From Trematomus loennbergii (lineage: Eukaryota > Chordata > Actinopteri > Perciformes > Nototheniidae), in assembly GCA_012861695.1 (NCBI GenBank), contig JAAOOA010000002.1, positions 34,675,244 through 34,739,243 of the forward strand: a stretch of DNA of 64,000 nt, read 5' to 3'. A model generated the notes under the pieces. That model made no database searches and was not told the DNA's origin. It worked only from the letters and a program-made list of their open reading frames with translations. The position numbers and the translations under genes are program-made. This document shows positions 1-10,600 of the stretch, piece after piece; the stretch's first letter is position 1, and every line of letters begins with the position of its first letter.

Positions 1-603
1 GAGATTCAATGTTGATCAAAGATACTGAAGTCTGTCAGTCACTTGTATTGCTGCCACCAACATAATATTTCTTTTTTATAGTCGATGGCATTTAAAAATA
101 ATCTTAATTTTAATTTGGTAAGCCTACAGGACCAACTCGTGTGGTTATTTGCCACTTCTTAGATCACCTCCTCAGTAACCAAGATATACTGTATATAGGT
201 TACTGAAGAAATATATACAAATTGTAAAGCCATTTCTCTGTAACGCTTTATGATGAACAAAATATAATGGGTTCTTCCGTTCACCGTGCTACACCCTTCC
301 ACCAAGTATAATGAATATCACGCAAGGAGATTTCCCTGCTGACAAACAAACAGAGCCAAACGCATAGCCTCCTTAGCTCATAATAACGGCAGTATCACAA
401 GTACTCTTTTTCAGATGTTAGCATTTTAAACCTACAAAATGTTAAACCAGTTGTGTTTTCACTTTCCAGTAGAATTTCTGCATTTCAACCCAATATTAAC
501 AAACCTGTGTTCACCTGAATCAAAGTGTAGAGAAAGGCAGCTCCTGTTGTGTAGTTCAGTGTGTTTGCCTGATGTTCATTCTTTGCCCTTTTGTGATACC
601 CAG
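1..603 (+). other. ilk: ilk intron (3' part)
   Basis: This AT-rich stretch lies upstream of the first recognisable ilk exon and ends in a pyrimidine-rich acceptor with AG at 602-603. I see no kinase-domain coding sequence in it on either strand, so it is read as the intron before the penultimate coding exon. The earlier ilk exons lie outside the window. Confidence 0.7.
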
Positions 604-1002
604 CCCTGCAGAAGAAGCCAGAAGAGATCAACCGTCGGTCATCAGACATGTGGAGCTTTGCCATCCTGCTGTGGGAGCTGGTGACCAGAGAAGTGCCGTA
701 CGCTGACCTCTCCAACATGGAGATTGGCATGAAGGTTAGCAGATCTTTCTCTAACTCATTATATTACCAGCTGAGTAGAATAAGTCATAGCTTTAATGTC
801 ATTAGGAATATATTTCCTGCTTAACCAAACATTTTGTCTGTTTTACTATCAGGTTGCCTTGGAGGGTTTGAGGCCCACTATCCCCCCCGGCATTTCGCCC
901 CACATTTGCAAGCTCATGAAGATATGCATGAACGAGGACCCAGCAAAGAGGCCCAAATTTGACATGATTGTGCCAATTCTGGAGAAAATGCAGGACAAGT
1001 GA
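604..1002 (+). CDS. ilk: Integrin-linked kinase, last two coding exons (partial gene)
   Basis: ILK is a focal-adhesion pseudokinase that links beta-integrin tails to actin through PINCH and parvin. Two exons are visible: 604-734 (first two bases complete an Ala codon) and 853-1002 (stop TGA 1000-1002), separated by a 118-bp GT-AG intron. They encode the C-lobe of the kinase-like domain. The exon 604-734 reads [19 protein letters not shown] and then [20 protein letters not shown]. The last exon begins [20 protein letters not shown] and ends PILEKMQDK, almost identical to mammalian ILK. The reading frame is intact. The kinase N-lobe, ankyrin repeats and pseudoactive site lie upstream, outside the window. 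Identification is by recall of the family sequence and is very secure. Confidence 0.97.
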
Positions 1003-1485
1003 AACTCCTCCTCTGCCCTCCTGTACTGAACCGTTGAATTAGAGGATATCTTGTCCCAAATGTCCCTCTGATATATTGGTGTGGTGCTTGCCAGTATTGC
1101 CTTAAACTCTCACTTTCTGCTGCATTCAACACCACTGTAGCTTCTGCTTCTGAGATGAATTCAGCAGCAGTCACGTCTTGTACGCCTTTGTTCTTCCTTT
1201 TTTTTTTCAATGTGATATCAAGTTTTTATTATTACTGTCTTCATCTTTGTCACTGATTTGCTGTCTTCACAGGAGCTTTGTGTTGACTGTTCATCCCCTA
1301 ACTGTAATCATGTGACTGAGTTATATCCTCTTATAGACTGAATAACCTGTGGAGGTCAGCATGACAGACTGCAGCACTCCTTCAGTGGATTTAAGGCCTT
1401 GTTTTTCTTACCTGGAGTGGGCTTGCCTTGTAAGGAAACTGCTCCTCTATAATGTTGGCCCCTAATAAATCAGATAACATATTAA
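1003..1485 (+). terminator. ilk: ilk 3' UTR and polyadenylation signal
   Basis: Untranslated sequence follows the ilk stop codon. A canonical AATAAA lies at 1464-1469, and GT-rich sequence (gcttgtcttgtggg, about 1491-1504) follows at the usual distance for the downstream element. Cleavage is therefore expected near 1485, giving a 3' UTR of roughly 480 bases. Confidence 0.75.
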
Positions 1486-3180
1486 CTCAAAGCTTGTCTT
1501 GTGGGAAAAAGTAGTTGTGTTGGCTACAAACTGTATGCAACTGAGCAAGCATGACACATGTCTGAAACCAAGCATTTAAACAATATATCAGATTATAAAA
1601 AATGTTTATGAAAGAGCAATGCCTGTGAAAGTACTTAGCAGTGATACCTTTCAGCTTGGCTGCGTTGTGATGTGTTTAAGCCTGACCGTAAACTGCTGAC
1701 AGTGATGTAAAACTGCCCATAGAAACTTTATTTTCATGCAGGAAAAATGGCAATTTTGGGCAGATTACTTTTATATGGATTGCAAGATTGCTAATGTTCT
1801 TGTTGATTGCTATCATGTAATGTAATTAACTAGAAGACTCAAAGGTTATCTACTTTTTCTCATTACACTCCCTTCAAAATATTAACGTTTTTATACGATC
1901 AAATACTGTTGGCTGTACTTTTTTCACACCGAGTAATCTCCTCAAAATGTCTAAAAGTGTTTGTGCTCAACTCACAAGTGTTTTTTTTTCATGCTGAAAG
2001 CTGGCTGTGTCGTCCTGTGTTAGGAATGAATTCTGCAACTGAGTTAATTTATTCGTAGATATCAAAGATACAGTATGTTGTGCTTAATGGTTGTGCTTTC
2101 GAGCAATTGACTGCCTTTCTTACAAACTTTACGGCTACATCAGAAGCAGCTGCCAACAGAAGGTGACTGGGACAAGGAGCGGGGGTGCTAACATCCTGCA
2201 AACCTTCATTTTGTTTTCTCACGTGTTTTTATTGCTTTGGTCCTCTACATTACTTCTGACTTTCTTTCAATCTTGTGGGTTTTTGTCCTACCTGCATCGT
2301 CCATGTGCCTACACCAGCTTGCTTATTTGTGCTGAATCACAGGTTGAAGCCAAAATCAAGAATGACTTTCACAAATGTATGTATTTATATATAAGTATAT
2401 TAAAAAGGAAAAATATGGGCAACTTGATTGTGTGAATTCATATTGTAAATCTGATGATTTTGAGAAGTTTGGCAAAGGTGAACCAACACATGAATAATTA
2501 TAAAGAACAAAATCACATTTTAAAAATAGAAACACAATATCAGGCCAATGAAATGTAACTAGGCTACTGATATTTCCTTCAACATGGAATAGTGCTTTTC
2601 TGATATATTTAAAAAATATGAATAATCACTGATTTACGGCAATACGGGTTAACAATAACATATCATCTAATATATTAGTTTATATATATTCGGCCTATTT
2701 AAATTACTATTTACATAAGTAACCAGTAACTTAAGATGCCATACAAGTATAGTGGAGTAAAAAGTGCAAGTTTTCCCTCTGAAATGAAACACAGCAAATG
2801 CATAAACCAATAGTGGCAAAGAAACATAACAAAGGGAAGTTACACAAAGGTTTATTAAAAAATAAGCAAGTTAAAACAGTTATATCAATGTTTATACCAT
2901 TTAATCAATTCATTATTGCCTACATTTATTTGTGATATTATTTTGCTAAATGTAATGGTAGGCCTATATAAAATGTAGTAGCCTGATGTATTATGGCATG
3001 TTCTGTTCCTCATGTTTGAGTGGCTAAATCTAATTTTCACTTCATGCCTATGCAATAATTAGAAAATATAGATATTGCTGTTGAAATGAAAGAAATGCAT
3101 TGGGCTTGGTGGATGATGATGATGATACATGCAGCACCGGAATAATGTCCAAAAACATACAGTAACTTTTATTCCATGAA
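1486..3180. other. Intergenic region between ilk and apbb1
   Basis: AT-rich sequence with no recognisable gene. An open frame at 2091-2435 (+) has a composition typical of chance frames and no splice or family signal. The region becomes more CpG-rich near its right end, where the apbb1 promoter starts. I see no clear transposon in it. Confidence 0.6.
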
Positions 3181-3383
3181 GTCCCGCTCCTGCTCTGTGC
3201 CTGAGAGGCAGCAGTGAGACGGTCGGTGACGTTTCCGTGACGCAGGTTCAGCCTCCATCCCTGGTCGAGCCCACTGACAGAAAACACCACCTAGAAACGA
3301 CGCGAGGCCTAGCGAGTTACGGAAATATGTAGTAAGCTCGCACAGTTAAGCATATTTCGACAACTGGGGGTTTGGTGGAGCTG
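3181..3383 (+). promoter_or_regulatory. apbb1: apbb1 promoter and non-coding first exon
   Basis: This is a local rise in CpG density. It carries a CRE-like TGACGT at 3227-3232, a second TGACG at 3238-3242 and no TATA box at the expected place. The non-coding first exon ends at 3383 (gagctg) before a near-perfect donor, GTAAGT, at 3384-3389. The matching acceptor is AG at 3961-3962, just before the coding exon. The transcription start cannot be placed from sequence alone and probably lies between about 3250 and 3340. Intron 1 starts with further CpG-rich sequence containing a YY1-like GATGGCC near 3485. Confidence 0.55.
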
Positions 3384-3978
3384 GTAAGTACACATTCTTA
3401 ACATAAGGTTGATAAAGTCATTGCGTTTTGCTGTGATTTAGCATTGGGGCAAACATTAGCCTAGCCTAGGTGACGACGGTGATGATGGCCGATGGATCCC
3501 GTTATATCCAGCTGCGGCGATGGCATCCGAATACTATTGCTGTATTTCAATATGCAGTCTTCTATTAAAACTGTATTCAGTTAAAAATCATCTAACAGAT
3601 AATGCACTTAGCTTCTTACTATCGTTTTGATAAGAGGTCGTGTTGGCAAATGAAAGGTGAAGCTGCAGAAGTACGTTTGATATTCGTTGGGAAAATTCTA
3701 CAGTGAAAGTAACCGCAGTGTTGGCCTACCGGAATAGTCGAAACAGAAACATACTTTAATCTCCAGACCGTAATGTTGCTAGCTAGTTGTTTCACAGCCA
3801 GTGTAACTCGCACATTTAAGCGATAGTGATGTTGTAAACGCATTTAAAATATTAATTTCCTTGAACTTTGACGAGTAACTCTGTCTGAATCGTGCCCGTG
3901 TTAGCCTGCTAGCTAGCATGCTAACGGTAATGCTAATACATCTCAACCTCTTCCTCCATCAGCACTTTACTACGTTAC

Positions 3979-3990
3979 ATGAGAAGTTAA
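3979..3990 (+). promoter_or_regulatory. apbb1: Three-codon upstream ORF in the apbb1 leader
   Basis: Within the exon that begins at 3963, ATG AGA AGT TAA occupies 3979-3990. Its stop codon ends one base before the main start ATG at 3992. The main ATG has a strong context (A at -3, G at +4). Such a minimal upstream frame could reduce translation or act by termination-reinitiation. That role is inference. Confidence 0.5.
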
Positions 3991-3991
3991 C

Positions 3992-4605
3992 ATGGGGGGC
4001 CATGATGATGAAGATATGCCATATGTTGTGAATAAACAAAAACACGACGAAGAGCTAAAGAACAAGCTGAATGACAGCAGTCACTGGTGCGAACAGGAGT
4101 CTACTGGCAACAATGCTAAGTGGGTTAAAGAAGGCCAGAACCAGCTGCGGAAAGTAGCTGAGAACCATCAGGACCAGGACGACAACTGCAACATCAGCCA
4201 GAATGGGAACAAAGAGGACTTCCCGCACCAGAACACCACTCAGGAAGAACAGCAAGGAAACGAGGAGCAGAACAAGTCTCCCAAAATATCAATGACCCCT
4301 GGGCTCAGTCAGAAGAGTCCAAGAAGCCGCTGCTCATCGACACTGCAGAGTCTACAGAAGAGAAAGACAAAAAGAGAGAAGAAGATGATAAAGAGAAGAC
4401 ATCAGAGGAAGACGAAGATACATCAGGTGATACCAGAGAAGAGCTGGAGACAGAAGATGTGGAGTCTGAGAGAGAGGCCTCTGTTGTGGGGAGAAATCCC
4501 TGCCTCCTGTTCTCCAACATGAATGGGACACCAATGAGGAAGAGGCCAGCTGGCCTCCACTGTCTCAGGACAACACCGCTGACAGCACTCCAAATGGCAA
4601 CAAGG
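3992..4605 (+). CDS. apbb1: apbb1 coding exon 1: N-terminal acidic region, with two apparent frameshifts
   Basis: The frame from ATG 3992 carries [14 protein letters not shown], a block shared with mammalian FE65 ([14 protein letters not shown]), and a Gln/Glu/Asn-rich stretch. Left unchanged it ends at TGA 4520-4522 in an unlikely Arg/Lys-rich tail. After about 4283 the acidic, FE65-like reading ([12 protein letters not shown], then [16 protein letters not shown]) lies in a second frame. From about 4490 the reading that joins the WW exon ([16 protein letters not shown]) lies in a third. One extra base at CCCC 4296-4299 (or AAAA 4283-4286) and one at GGGG 4488-4491 (or GGG 4525-4527) would join all three. 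The donor GTAAAT at 4606 leaves phase 1. Confidence 0.8.
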
Positions 4606-7600
4606 GTAAATAGAAGTACATGTGTTGAAGTTTAGGCCACATATACAACATTTGACATGCCCAAATGAGCAGTTGTATGTGAGCTTGCACATACAACCAG
4701 ATGTATGGAAACAACATCCCATTAGAGACCGAGAGGACACAGTGAAAACTTAACTATGGGCTTTGATAACACAAAAGTATGCACTGAGCATCAAATAGAT
4801 TACACAGGTTAGAAAAATGGGCAACACTTACCTTTCAGTTCACCTTTATAGCATTTCTAAGCATTATATCATATTTACATGGTTTATTAAACTATAACTT
4901 AAGCATATATACAGTACGTGTATATTATGAATGTACTTTAAAACAACTACAACTCCTCTTGTGGTGTAGCACACACCAGAGAAGGAGTTTACATTTTTGA
5001 CAAATTAACACTGTATTACTAAGAAAGACCTTGATGTCTTTATTACTGTGAAAGACCACATAACAGTGTAAAGGAAACCCGTTATTAAAGGTTTGTAAAC
5101 CACTAATAAATGCTACATTGGGTTGCGTGCATCAAATGCATTGTATTCTTTAGGATCAAAAACACTTGGGGTTTTATGTGCAATATATAGGCATATCGTT
5201 TCTATATTGAGCCATAGGCCCTCATTTCACCCAATAAAAAATTGCAATCTCTTTAAACTGATATATTGCCTTTTCATCCATGTGGTGGACTGGGGTTAAT
5301 AATAATAACACTGACATCTGCATTGGAGTGAATTCTGTTAGTATTCAGCATTAGATTGTAGTGTATATAGTACTGTTATTAGTTGAATATAACAATGTAC
5401 AGTGAGTGGTAGTAATGATATAATCATCAGTATTTTATCTGTTTATTCGGTAATGTTTAACTCAATACCCTGAAATATATTTAGTAGCAACAAAATATAG
5501 CTGTGGTTCTTAATTGTTGGTAGATGGACTGCTGGCCACAGTGAATCATTATCCCTGTGTTTTCATATCGGTTTGCAGACATCATATCTCACATTTTAAA
5601 CATAAGCAATTTCAATGCTGTTTGTTTACATGCATTTTTTTTCAGAATCTTTGTTTTGTCCTGGTTCTATTTCCATCTTTTTCAACCAGACATTGAACAC
5701 TGTTCCCCTCTCGTGTTTCTCTTTGCTCCCCGCCTTTCAGATCCCTTTTGGGACTCCAGTGCCTTTGAGACTGACACGGACCTGCCTTCAGGATGGATGA
5801 GGGTGCGAGACACATCGGGCACATACTACTGGCACATCCCCACAGGCACAACCCAGTGGGAGCCTCCTTCCCCCCTGGGTAAAGTTGGCGACTCCACGAT
5901 GTCCTCCACTATGTCCCTGGAGACTACACCCTGCGAGGAGACTGAGGTGAGGTCTCACGCTAACTTTGCTTGGATAGGGGAAATGGCACGAGAGTCTGCA
6001 GACAATAATATCTCCTTTTAATATTCCAGGAATCCTGGGCTCACCTTTCCAGCACTGATGAAGGAGTCGGTGAGGGGAACTGTGGAATGTAAGTTGTGGC
6101 AAGAATTTAATATAGTGTTGTTTTTAGTGTAGTTAGATTGGATTGTTAATAAAAGATGTCCATTGGTAACTCGTTTTTGTTGTTTCTGTGTTTTCAGGAG
6201 GAGGGAGAGGTTGCATCTGATCAAAGCCTGAAGGAGTTTGAAGGGGCCACTCTACGCTATGCATCCATCAACCTGAAGTATGGGCTGTTAAATTTTTTGA
6301 TAAATAATAGTTAGTATTTTATTGCCTGTTCTGTTCTTATTATCTTTCTGTTGCTTATCCTTATGTCCTTCTTTCTCTTGATAGTTACAATTGCTCCATG
6401 TCTGAGGAAGAAGAGAGGCTCGCTCCACTCTGCACAGATTTAGAAACTAAGGTAAATATGTGTTTATATGTGTTGTTGCTCTTGATACAAAAGACTGTTC
6501 ACAGACCTGGTTTTTAAAACGGCTCTAAAACATTTACGATTGGTCAAATACAGAGGTGGCAATTCTTCCACAGGGTTTTGTAGTATAACTTGACTCATTA
6601 GTTCTTTCTCATCAGGAACTTAAAAAAAGCAAAAACATGACATTTTTACACTTTTGGGCACATTAAACTCAAGACCAAATGAGGCCTTTTTTCTTGCTTT
6701 TGTATGTTTGTAGCCAAGCAAGCATATTTTTGTTAATGAAGTAACCAACAAGACTGAAGAGTTGTAAACATGTGGAAATAAGCAGCATGAACTCTCAACA
6801 AAAGGCCAGTATTCTGACTTGATGGTTCTTAACCTCCCTGTGCTGTCCTGTTTTTGCTAACGTGCTGCTTTTGTGTATTGTCAGTGTTTTGCAGTGCGTT
6901 CCCTGGGCTGGGTGGAGATGTCAGAAGAGGACATGGTGCCTGGAAAGAGCAGTGTTGCTGTCAACAACTGCATCAGGCAGCTCTCCTACCACAAACACAA
7001 CCTCCATGACACTGCTGGGATCTGGGGAGAGGTGAGGGGATGTTACTATTCCTGTGATGTCCACTGTGATGTAGATGGTTTTGAAAATGACATTTACTTA
7101 TCAAACTCTCTACATTTTATATGGGTAGGATGTCTACATCAAAAACAATTTGTATTTAGTAGTGATTGCTAAACAAATTGTCGTTATTTCCTCTCGGGTG
7201 CTTTTGAGTCGTTTAAGTTTTCTTTGATAAATCCATAGTGGAATTGAAGCAAAATAACTCAAATCAGAAAAGGCATTTTCACATGTTGTCAGACCGTATC
7301 AAGTGAGAGATAAAGAAATGGTATAACTCCGGAGGGTCCTTTCTATAATGTTTTCAGACATGATAATAACAAACTGAGCCTGTGAGTGACCAAACCAGCC
7401 CTTAAGTGGAGGGACATTGACGACGTGCCATTGCCCCGAGAAATTTCATCGCAGCTTGTTTAGCGGCTGCTGTCAAAAGCTTTCTCGCTCGATACCGGTG
7501 CAATTTCTAAAATTGCTGTCCCCATTAGTCATTTAGACAAAAAAAACACGGGTAAATGGGGTCCAGGTTCGAAAACATCAGTCACTCTTTAATAGCAGTG

Positions 7601-10600
7601 CAAAATGACTCTTGATAGTTGAAATGTTTCTAAGCCAGGCTGCTCATACTAAGAGGTTGTGTGTGTTGTCTCAGGGTAAGGACATGCTGATGGTTCTGGA
7701 GAACGACACGATGAACTTGATCGACCCTCTGGGCCAGACTCTGCTTCACACTCAGCCCATCGGCAGCATCCGTGTGTGGGGTGTTGGCAGAGACAACGGC
7801 AGGTCAGTAAACACAGGACAGAATGAAGATGCCCCAACTGCACACGGCTTATTTGTCTAACTTTGAACAACTGCTTTTTAAAACCTGTTTTATGTCATTT
7901 CGAATTGTACTTTTACATAATTCATATATTTTTTATTTGCATTGTGGCGGAAAAAAGGTTCTACTCATACTGCAGTTCACATTTTTCATTTGTTTTAAAA
8001 TGCTCAGCTAACAGAAAACATATATCAAATGAGTTTACTTAATTAGAAAACAAATGGCCCTTAACCCTTTTGTTTACAATTAACTACACGGTCATGTTTT
8101 TGTCCCAAATTGCATGGGATTAGCATAAGGAGGACGTGTGTGTGTATGAAGGGGACATTAAAGTGGCTATCCATGAACTACATTTTCATTCAAATATTCT
8201 GGTGACACGTCAAGGGACCCTTTTTAAAATCAAAATATAGTATGAACTATAGGATTCCTTATTTTTAAGTAGTTTCATATGATGATTTTAGGATAATTTT
8301 GATGGCTTCTGACTTCTTATGTTTGGACCACATACATTTCTCCCTCAGTTGAATGTTCTGCTTTTATCCTGTTGGGATGGTTTATTCCTGTTTAAACTAA
8401 TACAACGCCTTTTGTAATCATGACTCGTGTCCCAGAGGCTTGGTATTCCTGATTCTGCATGACGTGCACTTTGTTCTCCTGCGTGCACTCTTTCTGTTGC
8501 TCGCTGCTGCCCTCTGCTGGATCGATAAGAGCATTGCAGCCAAAGCTAACCTGACTGTTTCTGCCTGCTTTCTGTCTCTGTTCTCTAACAATGGTGTTTT
8601 TTCTTTCATGCTGCATTTTCCACCATGAACAGGGAAAGGTACACATCAACAATTACTATTTTGAAATCTTTATAGTATTAGTCCTGTTGTGTGTGCTGTA
8701 TCTGTTCAAAAGCATATATTTCTACACGTCTGCTGTGTTAATGATTCCCTGTGTAAATGTGACCTTTTCCATCTGATATCACCTGCAGGGATTTTGCCTA
8801 TGTGGCTCGAGACAACCTGACTCAGGTTCTGAAGTGTCATGTTTTCCGCTGCGACTCACCTGCCAAGAACATTGCCACCAGCCTGCATGAGATGTGTTCA
8901 AAGGTCAGCCACCATCTTATATCATTTTGTACCATGGTGAATTCAGTGCAATGTCAACCATGAATTCTGTACTTGGAATTCACATATTTTCCTTGCCTTA
9001 ATTTTAGATAATGCTGGAGAGAAAGGCGAACAAACCGGGGCTGAGCCGGCTGAGCTCTGACCCGAATCAACCTGTCATCCCCATTGAAGGTAAAGAACCT
9101 TTAGGGTTTTCACACTTTGATATAAATCAGAGTGTAGAAATAGATCTCAAATGTTTCCATCTTACTCAACAGAGTTTCCTGCTCCGAAAAACGAGCTCTT
9201 CCAGCGCTTCCATGTTTATTACCTTGGTTGTCACTTTGTGGCAAAGCCAGTTGGTAAGAAACACATTTAATGATTATTTTATTACTTCAGCTATCTTTAA
9301 ATCATGACTGTAATTTATGTGTCCTAATCTCTAATGTGATTTTGTTATGTGCTTTGGTTATTTCTCATGTTCACGTCTCTCAGGTATGGATATAATTAAT
9401 GACTCGCTTGAGGCAGCAGTTATTGGAAAAGATAAAAATGAGTGGACTGCTGTCTCTGTGAATATCGCACCAGCCACGCTCACAATACTTTCAAAACAGG
9501 TAACTGACATTATTTATTTTTTTTTTTAATAAGGAGCTAATCTGTCATAATTTGCTTAAGGGCATTAACACTTAATAAACTCAAAACCTAATATTTTGAA
9601 ATGGAGGTGGAAATAAGCCTGTCTTTTATGTTTAACCACTTAAAGGTCTCCTATCATGCAAAATGCTTTTTTTAATGTCCTTTATACATGAATATGTGTC
9701 GGGGAACTCACAAAGTGTCAGAAAACAAAACCCTCTCTCTTTTCCTCCGTACCCAAATCTCTAAAAACAGGGGTACAACAGAGCTGATCCAGATTTGCGT
9801 CCGATATGACGTAAATCACGTCATATCGGACATGTGGACCCACGGCCCGATCAGAAAGTTGCTATCAGAAACAATGCGCAACGTGTTTTGGAAGTAATAT
9901 GGTCTTTGTTTACATTAGCAAGCATCGCTAACACTCAGAGCTAAGCTGTACTGGAGAGAGTATGTGTAAAAAAGCAAAAAAAAAAAAAAAAAGGGAACTC
10001 ACCTTTTAGTAAACCCGCAAGAGAAAAAGCATTTGAGCTCCATACTGTTTCAGAAATAATCCTTGAAGTGGTTTGGAACATGATATGGCGTTTAATCACG
10101 GCAGCATTTAGCTGTATCTCGTAGAATTCTGAGCAGGCACAAGCTCCACCTTCTTTTTTTCTTTTTTCAAGGAATAGAGGAATATGAGGGATGTCTAAAA
10201 TGCATGATCATAGACATGTTTTTTATATATTTGTATCTGAGACCCATAATATATTCCTAAAAATAGCATAATAGGAGACCTTTAAACGGTAATATTGAGT
10301 TATTGATTGCAATCGGTTTATCATTACTGATTATATAATTTTTTAATGTCTGCGAATAACCTGGAACAATCTAATTTATAATTAAAATAATTTACTGTCA
10401 TTTGTATTTCTACCTCCAGACTGAAGACGTGCTGTCAGAGTGCAGGGTGCGTTTCCTCTCCTTCATGGGTGTGGGAAAGGACGTCCACAGCTTTGCTTTC
10501 ATCATGGCCGAGGGTCCCGGAGATTACACCATCCACATGTTTTGGTGCGAACCCAACGCGGCCAGTCTCAGTGAGTCCGTACAGGCTGCCTGCATGGTGA

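Noticed and set aside
2091..2435. 114-codon open frame between ilk and apbb1
   Set aside because: Composition is that of translated AT-rich non-coding DNA, and there is no family match, no promoter and no splice pattern.
4055..4520. Ser- and Leu/Val-rich frames on the minus strand
   Set aside because: They are the antisense of the acidic apbb1 exon 1, whose GAA/GAG codons read as Ser/Leu/Phe on the other strand.
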